Source: Motilibacter deserti
Lineage (GTDB): Bacteria > Actinomycetota > Actinomycetes > Motilibacterales > Motilibacteraceae
DNA: 64,000 nucleotides
NCBI RefSeq assembly: GCF_011250635.1
Contig: NZ_JAANNP010000002.1
Location: forward strand, 604,289 to 668,288
Direction: 5' to 3'
Positions 1 through 8,325 of this stretch are shown piece by piece. Position numbers and translations under genes: made by a program. The notes under the pieces were generated by a model that was not told the DNA's origin, searched no databases, and was given only the letters and a program-made list of their open reading frames with translations. The stretch's first letter is position 1. Each line of letters begins with the position of its first letter.

Positions 1-16
1 CAAGCGAACAGCTCTT

Positions 17-544
17 GTGGCGATGTTGGTTATGCTTGACGAGCATGACCTGCTATTGACCTGCAGCGAGGACGAGGTCTTTCGGCTGGTGTTACGCGTT
101 GCTCAGCACAGTCTGGTGCCTCGAGGTGCAGATCACCTTGCTGATCGCGAGGTGCTAGCTGTAGCTTCATGGATCCGTCAAAACACTCGCGGGATCGAAT
201 GGGGGGAGCGCCCGATCAAGTGGAGCCGCCTCCGTAGGATCCTCGTGGGCTACGGCTGCACACTCGAGAAGGCTCGCAGTGTAGGAAACCGCATGAACAT
301 TGAGCGTGAGCACCTGACGCGCGGCTTCCTAGGACGGACGAAGCGCGTTGCTCTTCGTACCCAAGTCGCTTACGGAGACGAGGGTAGAGAGGTAGATCGG
401 GACACGCTCAAGAAGATTCGCAAGGATCTGCTTCTCGATGAGGAGCACGGGATTGATTCGAGCGCCTTCTACGAGAACGCCTGTCTGCCCGCTGACTTCA
501 TCAATCGGTATCGCAAGACCTTGAAGAGGCTCGCGAGATTGTGA
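17..544 (+). CDS. Hypothetical protein, possibly 5'-partial
   Basis: The frame opens with GTG at 17 and runs 175 codons. No stop precedes it in the few bases available, so the true start may lie before the window. The product is charged and helical, with no signal peptide, membrane segment or motif I recognise. Base composition is clearly less GC-rich than the rest of the window, like the neighbouring doc locus, which fits an acquired accessory segment. It runs convergently to the doc toxin gene, whose stop lies 17 nt downstream. Function unknown; coding status is likely because the frame stays open despite lower GC. Confidence 0.55.
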   Translation: MAMLVMLDEHDLLLTCSEDEVFRLVLRVAQHSLVPRGADHLADREVLAVASWIRQNTRGIEWGERPIKWSRLRRILVGYGCTLEKARSVGNRMNIEREHLTRGFLGRTKRVALRTQVAYGDEGREVDRDTLKKIRKDLLLDEEHGIDSSAFYENACLPADFINRYRKTLKRLARL

Positions 545-560
545 TTTGGACTGACGAGCT

Positions 561-935
561 CTAAGACGAGGACCAAATTGATAGACGGCGTGCGATTTGG
601 CCGGGTGTTGCACTGTTAGAGGCAGCGGCCATAACGAGGTCGAAGGCGTCGTCCTCTGGAGCGACGAGCCGTTGACCGTTCACTTGCAGGAATACGCAAG
701 CCGCAAGCCAGGCGAGGCGCTTGTTCCCGTCCACCAGGGGATGTGACGAGACGCATGCGTGCAGCAGGGCGCCCGCCTTGTGATGTATCGTTGGGAAGGC
801 GCTGATGCCGCCAAATTCGGCAGCCGGTCGACCGGCGACAGCTGCTAAGAGCGCTACGTCTCGAACAAGGGCGCGGCCATCAATGGCAATATCACTAATA
901 GTCGCAAGCTGATGTGTGGACAGGAAAAGCGTCAT
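561..935 (-). CDS. doc: Doc-type toxin of a type II toxin-antitoxin system (Fic fold)
   Basis: A 124-residue protein of the usual Doc length. The Fic/Doc active-site motif HPLVDGNKR is present, matching HxFx(D/N)GNKR with Leu in place of the usual Phe. The preceding region with AEFGGISAFPTIHHKAG is also typical of Doc. In characterised members (phage P1 Doc) the protein phosphorylates EF-Tu and stops translation. The start ATG at 935 overlaps the stop of a small upstream frame by 4 nt (ATGA), the classic antitoxin-toxin arrangement. Lower GC than the flanks suggests horizontal acquisition. The family call is strong; activity is not shown by the sequence. Confidence 0.88.
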   Translation of the reverse strand: MTLFLSTHQLATISDIAIDGRALVRDVALLAAVAGRPAAEFGGISAFPTIHHKAGALLHACVSSHPLVDGNKRLAWLAACVFLQVNGQRLVAPEDDAFDLVMAAASNSATPGQIARRLSIWSSS

Positions 936-1105
936 GCCTCACCTAGTCGAGATAGAAGACTGCGGTACTGCGCGGCGTCTTCCTTTGCTGCGACCACGAC
1001 AGCCATGTCCTCCGGATGTGAGAGCTGACCTGGAGTTTTAGCGATGCTGTCGCTGGCGACGTCGCGCAGAGATTCTGGGGGTGGAAAATCGTCTCCGCTG
1101 AACAC
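932..1105 (-). CDS. Putative antitoxin for the Doc toxin (57 aa)
   Basis: Read directly from the sequence: a GTG at 1105 opens a 57-codon frame that ends in TGA at 932-934, overlapping the doc start as ATGA. The protein begins MFSGDDFPPPESLRDVASDS and ends with a helical, charged tail (KEDAAQYRSLLSRLGEA). It is too short to call Phd or another antitoxin family by eye, but its size, position and translational coupling make it the obvious partner of Doc. A -10 hexamer lies 6 bp before the GTG, so the mRNA is probably leaderless. Antitoxins of this kind usually wrap the toxin through the C-terminal helix and bind their own promoter. Confidence 0.65.
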   Translation of the reverse strand: MFSGDDFPPPESLRDVASDSIAKTPGQLSHPEDMAVVVAAKEDAAQYRSLLSRLGEA

Positions 1106-1120
1106 GTAGCAAGTGTAGCA
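1106..1120 (-). promoter_or_regulatory. Leaderless promoter and repeat operator of the doc locus
   Basis: On the minus strand TACACT (1112-1117) is a TANNNT -10 box six bases before the GTG start. It is flanked and overlapped by two direct copies of TGCTAC (1115-1120 and 1106-1111) with a 9-bp period. Such repeats over a -10 box fit autoregulation by the toxin-antitoxin complex. I do not see a convincing -35. Confidence 0.45.
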
Positions 1121-1587
1121 CGCTGAAAATGTCTCGAGTTCTGTGCTTTGCGAGTATGGGAAAGGTGCTCGTAAACTGGGCTCCTTACGTCACTATGTGC
1201 GTGACTCTCGGGCGCCTCGAACGGGAGCCTTGTCTGTCGCGCTGGGGCCACCTGAAACGACGCCTCTGTTGACTGCACGCCTCCTTCAACGCGTATCTCT
1301 AAGCGTATTTCTGCAAGCCTTGTTGATCGACGTGCAACTGTCTGGGCCGCCTTGTGCTATTCGCGCATGACCCGCGAGAACATGTGACAAAGTGTGTAGA
1401 CGGCCACACCGTGCGCTGTCTTCTCTCTCGTTCATAGTGCGCTCGTTGAGAAGCCCCGGCCAACTCAGGTGCACTGACGGCTTCCCTGATCGCCCAGACC
1501 GTTCCCCCGGAGTTGCTTCTGTCGTGGATTAGCATCGCCAAGGGGGTCGTGTCCGCCGCCGGGCCAAGCGCCTCGCGCGTTGCACGG
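1121..1587. other. Stretch without a recognisable gene
   Basis: About 470 bp of reduced GC between the doc promoter and the ABC ATPase remnant. Short frames exist on both strands, but none shows a ribosome-binding site, a family motif or coding-like third-position GC. I see no repeats or hairpins strong enough to call. It is probably degenerate intergenic DNA. Confidence 0.5.
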
Positions 1588-1712
1588 CTAAAGCCTCCCG
1601 AACGCGACTAGCTGGTCCGCGACCGGCGCAGCGGCGGGCGAAACGAGCCGTGGACGACCTTGCCCGCCATCACGAGCGCGAAGTCGGTGTACCCGGCCGC
1701 ATCTCGATCGGT
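1588..1712 (-). pseudogene. C-terminal remnant of a MacB/LolD-type ABC ATPase
   Basis: On the minus strand the translation DAAGYTDFALVMAGKVV followed, after a frameshift, by APVADQLVAFGRL and a stop matches the end of the intact ABC ATPase at 7382-8155. The corresponding intact segments are AAYADTALVMADGRVV and APAVANRLVALEEG. Only about the last 40 codons survive. Similarity stops near 1712, where IS110 sequence starts. The fragment therefore records loss of a second exporter ATPase by insertion or recombination. The exact boundary is approximate. Confidence 0.6.
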
Positions 1713-2780
1713 GCGTCGACGGCAGCCGGCTGCACGCCAAGGCCCTGCCCAACGACAAGGCCGCCTCCGCGGCGTCCTCGGCACGCTGGCCGAGCACGGC
1801 CGGGTGCTGCTGGTCGTGGACCAGCCGGCCTCGATTGGCGCACTCGCGATCGCCGTCGTCCGGCTGATGGGCATCGACATCGCGTTCTTGCCGGGGCTGG
1901 CGATGCGCCGGATCGCCGACCTGCACCCCGGGCAGGCCAAGACCGACCCGCGACGCCTACGTGATCGCTCACGCCGCTCGCACCATGCCGCACACCCTTC
2001 GCCGGGTCGGCAAGGACGACGAGACCCTCGCCGACCTCGCCGCCGAGCGAACCCGGCTGGCCAACCGGCTGCGGGACGCGCTGCTGCACGTGCACCCGGC
2101 GCTGAAACGCCTACTGGGCAAGCATTGCGACCGCCCCCGGGGCCTCGCCGTCCTCGCGGCCGCCTCCACCCCGCAGGCGTTGCGCGAGCTCGGGCCCGAC
2201 GGAACCGGCGCGCTCAAGAGTCCGCGGTCGCCGCCGCTGGCCAAGGCCCTGCCCGCCAAGATCCTGGCAGCGCTCGACGAGCGGACCGCGACCGTGCCCG
2301 GCACGGATGCGTTCGGCCGGATCATCGCCGGCGTCGCCGCCCAGCTCGCCGCCGTTCACGCCGAGCGGGACGCGCTCGGCAAGGACCTCGAGGCCCACCT
2401 GGAGGCCCACCCTCTTGCCGAGGTCCTGACCTCGATGCCTGGCGTCGGGCTCAGGACCGCAATCACTTGGCTCACCATCCTTGGCGACGGCACGGCGTTC
2501 CCCACCGCCGCGCACCTCGCCACCTACGCCGGCCTCGCCCCGGTCACCCGACGCTCGGGGTCCTCGATCAGGGGCGGGACCCGCTTCCGCGCGGCAAACC
2601 ACGCCCTCAAGTCCGCGCTGTTCTTGTCAGGCTTCGCCAGTCTGGGCGCCCCGGCCTCCCGGGCCTACTATGACCGCAAACGCGCCGAAGGCAAGCGCCA
2701 CAACGCCGCTCTTATCTGCCTGGCCCGGCGCCGCGTCGACGTCCTGCTCGGTATGTTTCGCGCCCGCACCAGGGCTTTGA
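1713..2780 (+). pseudogene. Decayed IS110-family transposase
   Basis: Three frames must be joined to read an IS110-type transposase. The N-terminal DEDD/RuvC-like part is found as GSRLHAKALPND (about 1715-1760) and then GTLAEHGRVLLVVDQPAS after a shift near 1766. The rest continues from about 1950 after a one-base loss inside the expected KTDPRDAYVIA motif. The C-terminal transposase domain (HPLAEVLTSMPGVG, YAGLAPVTRRSG, ASRAYYDRKRAEGK, LARRRVDVLLGM) is well preserved to about 2760. The first catalytic Asp region is missing, so the element cannot be active. It lies between an ABC ATPase remnant and a vapC remnant, both truncated at its edges. Confidence 0.82.
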
Positions 2781-2821
2781 CCCCGGTTCTTGGACACTCC
2801 GAATCCCGCACGGGCGGCAGG

Positions 2822-3157
2822 AAGCGAAATGTTCGAGCAGCAGCTCGGCCGCCGCGAGGTACGACGCGCCGTAGACCGTCACCGCGTCCCGCACCTCCCA
2901 GACCCGCTCCGCGAGGGGCTCGTAGGGCCACAGCTGCAGCGGCAGGGCGAGCAGGTCCGCATGGCCAGGTCCGCCGCGGCGGGGGAGAGGGCGCCGGACA
3001 GCTGCAGCCGGCGCAGAACTTCCGCGGCCTCGAGCAACACCAGCTCCGGGGGCGCCAGCGCGGCGTCAGCCACGGCCCGGGCGGCCCAGTCACCCGAGGG
3101 CGACGACTCGACCAGGAGCGCCACCGGCGCCGAGGAGCCGGTGACCAGCGTGGTCAC
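2822..3157 (-). pseudogene. vapC: Broken VapC-type PIN-domain toxin
   Basis: The reading begins at a GTG (3157) that overlaps the vapB stop as GTGA. The N-terminus VTTLVTGSSAPVALLVES corresponds to the PIN start V-D-A-S-A-L-V-A-L-L, but the first catalytic Asp is replaced by Gly. The frame is lost near 2962, where one base is missing inside the expected DLAHADLLALPLQLW. It continues in another frame as RDAVTVYGASYLAAAELLLEHFA up to about 2825, where the IS110 side begins, so the C-terminal end is gone. PIN toxins are RNases; this copy is dead by three independent lesions. Confidence 0.72.
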
Positions 3158-3437
3158 CGTCGGCCGGCGTCCCGCGCGGCGAGCAACTGAGCGACCGGCA
3201 CGGTATGACTGGTCCACCGTGCCCGGCTGCGGGCGCGTGCGTCGAGGTCCTCGACGGTAGGACGGCAGGCCAGCTCCGTGAGCTGGGCCGCGAGGTACTC
3301 CTGCAGCGATCGTCCTGTGCGCGCCGCGCGGGCGGCCAGCTCGCTGCAGACCTCGAGGGCAGGTCCCGGATCGTGATGTCCGGAGCGCATGCACGCCAGC
3401 TGCAGACGCACTGCTCTACAGCGGCCTCACTCGACAA
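3154..3437 (-). pseudogene. vapB: Broken VapB/FitA-type antitoxin
   Basis: The body SELAARAARTGRSLQEYLAAQL is the ribbon-helix-helix DNA-binding region of FitA/VapB antitoxins, followed by the toxin-neutralising tail ending LLAARDAGRR. The first strand, PDITIRDLPS, sits in a different frame, so one base has been lost between it and the helices (near 3370). The in-frame ATG alternative replaces the beta strand with unrelated residues and should not bind DNA. It overlaps vapC by 4 nt, as in intact modules. Confidence 0.7.
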
Positions 3438-3457
3438 CCTGCCGGTACCTTCGCACC

Positions 3458-4876
3458 ATGAGCACGACCGAGCCGCCCGCCCAGCTGCCCGACGCGCTTC
3501 CGGATGACGACCACGACGCCCTCACCGCCGCGCTGTCATCAATCTGGCTGCGGCGCGTGGTCGCCTTCGCGGACTACGTGGGCGAGGGACGGCAGCTCAC
3601 CAGCAAGGGCAACCTCCGGCTGGCGGACGCCCAGGCGCTGGCCACGCTGCTCGAGACCGGGGAGACGCTCGACCGCGACTTCGGCGGGTTCACCCAGAAG
3701 GTCCGCCGCGCGGTCGAGCTCGAGCTGGTCGACCTGACCCATGAGCTGGCGCTGGCCTCCGGCGCGGTCGAGGTCCTGCGCAAACGCTTGGTCCGCAGTG
3801 CAACGCTCGACTCGCTGCTCGAGCGGCCGGCCGAGGCCTGGCTGGAGCTGTTGACGGCGCTGCTCTTCGACGTGGGGCCGGTGCAGCACCACTGGCGCGA
3901 TGACCGCTACGGCTTCGGCTGGCACGCGGAGGCCGCCGACCAAGCCCTGGCGTCGTTGATGACCGGCCTGCACGCCGCCGGCGACCGGACCGAGCTGGCC
4001 GCGTTCGTCGAGGGGGTCTGGGCTGAGCTGGGGGAGACGGTCGACCTGTCCGTCCTGCCACCGGAAGAGGTCCGGGAGGACCGCAAGGGCTTCGTCCGGG
4101 ACCTGCTGGGCGGGATCCAGCGGCTGCTCGAGTTCGGCGCCGTCGAGCTCGACGAGGACGGCCACGCGACGGTGGACGAGGCGCTCGCCCCGCTCGACGA
4201 CCCCACGGTCGCCCCGCGAGCGCTGCGCGTGCGTGGCTCGGTCGCGCTGACCCCGCTGGGTGCTTGGGCCATGGAGCAGGTGGAGGCCGGCTCGCCGGAC
4301 GCCCTGCTGACCGCCGACCCGGAGGAGCTGCTCGCGGTCGCGGTGCACATGCCGATCGAGGAGGGCATCCAGCAGATCCGCGACTGGGTCGCCGCCGGCG
4401 AGGGAGGCGCAGGCCGACTGGTCGACGCCCTGCTCGGGATGAAGGCGGAGCATGATCTCGTCCGCGTCACCGGTGCGCTGGCCCTGTCGGCCCTCGACGC
4501 GCGGCACCCCGACGCCGTCGTCGCCGTCGAACGTCTCGGACAGCACGCGGGCCTTCGGCCGTTCGCCGACGTGTGGCGGCTGAAGGCCGGGCTCTACACC
4601 CTCCCGCCGGAGGGCGAGAGTCCCGAGCGACTGGTGCAGCTGCTCTACGCCGCGCTGCTCATGGAGCCGTTCGAGACCCTCGCTCCGCTGATCTCCGCGG
4701 TCTGCGCGCCCTTGTCCGTCGACGAGGCCGTCGAGCGGATCTGGCGGTTGCGCATGTCCGAGACGGAGCGGGTGCTGGAGGGGCTGGCCGGCTCCCTGAC
4801 GCTCCCGGCCGAGGCGAAGGCCGCACGCAAGGCGCTGTTCAAGCACCGGTCGCTGGGACTGGCGCAGCCGGAGTAG
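3458..4876 (+). CDS. Hypothetical acidic protein, 472 aa
   Basis: ATG at 3458 is chosen because upstream codons overlap the vapB remnant and lack coding character. The protein is soluble, acidic and leucine-rich, with no signal or membrane segment. The segment SKGNLRLADAQALATLLETG near residue 47 is a conserved stretch I associate with uncharacterised actinobacterial proteins that act on no known substrate. The rest is helical and ends in a basic tail (KAARKALFKHRSLG). The gene ends 3 nt from the convergent ABC permease stop. No function can be proposed. Confidence 0.72.
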   Translation: MSTTEPPAQLPDALPDDDHDALTAALSSIWLRRVVAFADYVGEGRQLTSKGNLRLADAQALATLLETGETLDRDFGGFTQKVRRAVELELVDLTHELALASGAVEVLRKRLVRSATLDSLLERPAEAWLELLTALLFDVGPVQHHWRDDRYGFGWHAEAADQALASLMTGLHAAGDRTELAAFVEGVWAELGETVDLSVLPPEEVREDRKGFVRDLLGGIQRLLEFGAVELDEDGHATVDEALAPLDDPTVAPRALRVRGSVALTPLGAWAMEQVEAGSPDALLTADPEELLAVAVHMPIEEGIQQIRDWVAAGEGGAGRLVDALLGMKAEHDLVRVTGALALSALDARHPDAVVAVERLGQHAGLRPFADVWRLKAGLYTLPPEGESPERLVQLLYAALLMEPFETLAPLISAVCAPLSVDEAVERIWRLRMSETERVLEGLAGSLTLPAEAKAARKALFKHRSLGLAQPE

Positions 4877-4879
4877 GGG

Positions 4880-7378
4880 CTACACCGCGTACGCCGGCCG
4901 CTCCCGTAGCACGCGGCGTCCTGGCAGCTCGATGCACGCGAACGTGCTGCCCACGACGACCAGCACCACCGCCGGAAGCAGCCAGAGCGGTCCGGCTGCC
5001 CATGGCCGGTCGAGGAACCCGACGCCCAGCAACATCAGCGGTACCGCCGCGACCGCGAGCCCGCTGCCGATCGCGCACACCGAGAGCAGCGAAGCCTCCC
5101 GCCGCAGCATCGCCCGCAGCTGCCGGGAGGTCGCACCGCTGAGCCGCAGTGCCGCCAGCTCGTCCCGACGCTGTGAAGTGGCCGCCACGAGCTTGTTCGC
5201 GATGCCCATCAGCACGTACCCAAGCAACACCAGGATCACGACGAGGTTCAGCTTCACCTCCGGCGGCACAGGCAGGGATCCGCTGGAGATGGACGACAGG
5301 GCGAGCCCGGGCTGCACGTCCACCGCTTCCGCCAGCCTGGAGCTTCTCTCGGTACGCACCAGCACGCGATCAGCCAACAGTCCCGTGTGCCCCTCGGCCA
5401 GGTCGCGAGACAGCACCACCGACCCGAACCCGAGCGACCGCGAATACACCGCCACGACCCGCGCCTGCACCGACGCGCCGTCACCGAGCAAAAGAGCCAC
5501 GTCGCGCCCGACCCCGGCGTTCCGCGACCGGGCCACGTCCTCGGACACCGCAACGGTGGCTCCGTGCAGATCGGCAACGTCGCCGGCGCGTACACCAAGG
5601 TCCAGCACGTCCCAAGTGTCGGGCTCGAGCACCATTGCCGGCTCGGGCTCCACCTCGACGTCGCCGAGCACCGTGTGCGGCCAGAGCACGGTCGTCGACG
5701 AGACAGCCGAAGCGGCCTTCACCCCAGGAATCGTGCGCAGCTGCTCGACCAGCCCGTCTGGCACCCCGCCCAACGCGCCGGCCGACACCTCGTGCTGCGC
5801 CAGCGACCCGGCGCTGCTCTCGCGCTCGACGGCGGCCATCACCGTCGTCTGCGCGAGGACGTAGGTCAGCACCAGCACCACCGCCATCGCGAGCGTCGAC
5901 ACCACCCCGGCCGACCGGACGGCGAACGCACGCACGTTCTCCACCGCCAGCCACAGGGGTGACGACGCCCGCCGCTGCGAGCGAGGCCCGAGCAGAGCGC
6001 CGAGCCGCTGCAGCAGGGCCGGCCCGGCGAGGGCGAGGCCGATCGAGGCGATGATCCCCGCCAGCGACGTCATCCCAGCGCCGAGCGCGGAGCGCATGAG
6101 CAACGGTGCGACGGACAGCACGAGGGCACCGCCGAACAGCACGAGGCCAGAGACGACCCGGACGCGCGAGACCTCGCGCGGCTCGCTATGCGATTCAAGA
6201 ACCGCTTCGACCGCGGACATCCGCGACGTCCGCCGCGAGGCAGCCCGCGCAGCAACCTGCACGGTGGCTCCGAGCAGCAGCAGGGCGCACAACGCCGGTA
6301 GTGGGCTCCGGGCGAGTGGCATCTCTGGCGGCAACCCGAGCCCGGTGAGCAGCCCGCGCAGCTGGCCCGCCACGGCGTACCCGAGGACGATGCCGGGAAC
6401 GGCGCCAACGGCAGCGGCAACGGAAGCCTGCCCGGCCGCCAGCGAGCGCACCTGGCGCGGGGTAGCGCCGACAGCGCGCAGCAGGGCGAGCTCGCGGCGC
6501 TGGCCCTCGACCGCGACGGACAGCGCGCCGGCGACGATTAAGCCGACGACCAACAGCACGATCCCGCTCAACGACCCCGCGGCCGCGAGCAGCAGCCCGC
6601 GCGACGCGGCCGCCGCGGGGGAGGCGGCGTCGCCACGGCTCGCGCCCGTCGACGCCACGAGCCCCGAGCCGGCGAGCCGCGACCGCACCTCGTCGGCGAC
6701 CTCGGACGATCGGCCCGGAGCAGCACGGACGCCCACGAGGTCCACCGTCCCGGCGCGTACGCCGGACTCCCGCCCCGCGAGCCGCAGCGCCGTCGCATCG
6801 GCGAGCAGGACACCTGCGTGCGGTGACCCGACGACGGCCGTGACGACGTACGACCCCGACCGGCCCGCGATCACCAGCCGCGCCCGGTCGCCCACGGCGA
6901 GCCGGGTGGCAGCGGCCAAGGAGGACCCGAGCGCGACCTCGCCGTTCCCCACCGGTGCGCGCCCCTGCACCGCCACACGCCCGAGGAGGGCGGCCGACGA
7001 CCACCCGTGCCCCGCGGAAGCAGGGTCCTCCGTGCTCACGACCCGGCCCCCGGGCGCGACGACCGCGGCGGGAAGGCTCACGTCCCCGACCACCGACTCC
7101 ACCCCGGGCACGTCCCGCAGCTGCGAGACGACGGACGCAGGCACCACCGCCCGCTCCGGCAGCGGCACCGACACGTCCCCCGGCACCGGCAGCGACTGCC
7201 GAGCAGTCACGACGACGTCCGCGCCCGCGAGCCGCCCGGGTGGCAGGTGCGAGCGCACCCCTGACTCGAAGAGCACACCAGCACCGGTGAACAGCGCCGC
7301 GCCGCCGAGGACGGCCAGCGCGATCGCGAACAGCGCCGCCACGCGGCGGCGCGCCATGCTCGACGCCAGCTGCAGCAC
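4880..7378 (-). CDS. ABC transporter permease with two FtsX/MacB-type domains
   Basis: An 832-residue membrane protein. It starts with a transmembrane helix (residues about 12-36), then a large extracytoplasmic domain to about 255 with a MacB periplasmic-core-like fold. A three-helix FtsX block containing EGQRRELALLRAVGATPRQVR follows. The pattern then repeats: a second external domain around residues 520-690 and a second FtsX block with TSQRRDELAALRLSGATSRQL near the end. This duplicated layout is typical of actinobacterial MacB-like and lipoprotein- or peptide-exporting systems. The start lies 3 nt after the stop of the ATPase gene, so the two form one operon. Substrate unknown; antibiotic peptide or lipid export is the usual guess for the family. 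Confidence 0.9.
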   Translation of the reverse strand: MLQLASSMARRRVAALFAIALAVLGGAALFTGAGVLFESGVRSHLPPGRLAGADVVVTARQSLPVPGDVSVPLPERAVVPASVVSQLRDVPGVESVVGDVSLPAAVVAPGGRVVSTEDPASAGHGWSSAALLGRVAVQGRAPVGNGEVALGSSLAAATRLAVGDRARLVIAGRSGSYVVTAVVGSPHAGVLLADATALRLAGRESGVRAGTVDLVGVRAAPGRSSEVADEVRSRLAGSGLVASTGASRGDAASPAAAASRGLLLAAAGSLSGIVLLVVGLIVAGALSVAVEGQRRELALLRAVGATPRQVRSLAAGQASVAAAVGAVPGIVLGYAVAGQLRGLLTGLGLPPEMPLARSPLPALCALLLLGATVQVAARAASRRTSRMSAVEAVLESHSEPREVSRVRVVSGLVLFGGALVLSVAPLLMRSALGAGMTSLAGIIASIGLALAGPALLQRLGALLGPRSQRRASSPLWLAVENVRAFAVRSAGVVSTLAMAVVLVLTYVLAQTTVMAAVERESSAGSLAQHEVSAGALGGVPDGLVEQLRTIPGVKAASAVSSTTVLWPHTVLGDVEVEPEPAMVLEPDTWDVLDLGVRAGDVADLHGATVAVSEDVARSRNAGVGRDVALLLGDGASVQARVVAVYSRSLGFGSVVLSRDLAEGHTGLLADRVLVRTERSSRLAEAVDVQPGLALSSISSGSLPVPPEVKLNLVVILVLLGYVLMGIANKLVAATSQRRDELAALRLSGATSRQLRAMLRREASLLSVCAIGSGLAVAAVPLMLLGVGFLDRPWAAGPLWLLPAVVLVVVGSTFACIELPGRRVLRERPAYAV

Positions 7379-7381
7379 GGC

Positions 7382-8155
7382 TCAGCCCTCCTCGAGCGCG
7401 ACGAGCCGGTTGGCGACGGCCGGAGCGGTGGGCGAGCCGACCTGTTCGACGACCCGGCCGTCGGCCATCACCAGCGCGGTGTCGGCGTACGCGGCTGCCG
7501 CCGGGTCGTGCGTCACCATCACCACCGTCTGCCCGAGCTCGGTGACGAGGCTGCGGAGCAGGGCGAGCACCGTGCGCGCGGTACGCAGGTCCAGCGCACC
7601 CGTCGGCTCGTCGGCGAACACCACCGCAGGCCGGGCGATCAGCGCCCGGGCGATCGCCACGCGCTGCTGCTGGCCGCCCGACAGCTCGGCCGGCCGCGCG
7701 TCCAGCCGCTCCGGCAGACCGACCCGCGACACCAGCTCGCGCAGCCAGCCAGGGCCGGGGGTCTTGCCCGCGAGCCGTAGCGGCAGCGTGATGTTGTCGG
7801 CGACGCTCAGCGACGGGATGAGGTTGTACGCCTGGAAGACGAACCCGATCCGCTCCCGCCGCAGCTCCGTCCGCCGCGTCTCGCCGAGCCCGGAGACCTC
7901 GACGCCCTCGATCCGTACGCTGCCCGTGGTGGGCACGTCGAGCCCCGCCGCACAGTGCATCAGCGTGCTCTTGCCCGACCCCGACGGGCCCACGACCGCG
8001 ACAAAGGCCCCCGACGGCACCTCGAGGGAGACGTCGTCCAGCGCTCGCACGCCGCCGGCGTACGTCTTGGACACGGCCTCCAGCGAGATGGCAGAAGCGG
8101 GACCGGGGTGTAGCGGTTCGGCGAAGACAGGTTCAGCCATCGGGGCGACGCTCAC
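7382..8155 (-). CDS. ABC transporter ATP-binding protein (MacB/LolD family)
   Basis: A 257-residue ATPase with Walker A GPSGSGKST (56-64), Q-loop at FVFQAYNLIP, signature LSGGQQQR (158-165), Walker B VVFADEP (178-184) and switch His in VTHDP. The sequence order and the LolD-like spacing place it with FtsX-linked exporters. The GTG start at 8155 has AAGGAG 6 nt upstream. A -10 box TAGCGT lies about 45 bp further up, in the region shared with the divergent kinase gene. It powers the adjacent permease. The kinase/regulator pair next door probably controls it, as in Bce- or Lia-like modules; that link is inferred from position. Confidence 0.93.
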   Translation of the reverse strand: MSVAPMAEPVFAEPLHPGPASAISLEAVSKTYAGGVRALDDVSLEVPSGAFVAVVGPSGSGKSTLMHCAAGLDVPTTGSVRIEGVEVSGLGETRRTELRRERIGFVFQAYNLIPSLSVADNITLPLRLAGKTPGPGWLRELVSRVGLPERLDARPAELSGGQQQRVAIARALIARPAVVFADEPTGALDLRTARTVLALLRSLVTELGQTVVMVTHDPAAAAYADTALVMADGRVVEQVGSPTAPAVANRLVALEEG

Positions 8156-8325
8156 GAGGCACTCCTTGCATCGATGTGGAGGTGCCTTCGACGCTAGGCA
8201 GCGGGGACGCTGCGGCCGAGCCCGCGCACGGGCGTCTTCACGGTGCAGCAGGCACTACCGACAACCGGTGGCGAGCCCCCTACGCTCGAAGGGACCGCAA
8301 GCCGCCCCGATGGACGGAGCTCGAC

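Noticed and set aside
1143..1541. Several 60-80 codon frames between doc and the IS110 remnant
   Set aside because: No start signals or recognisable products; they overlap on both strands.
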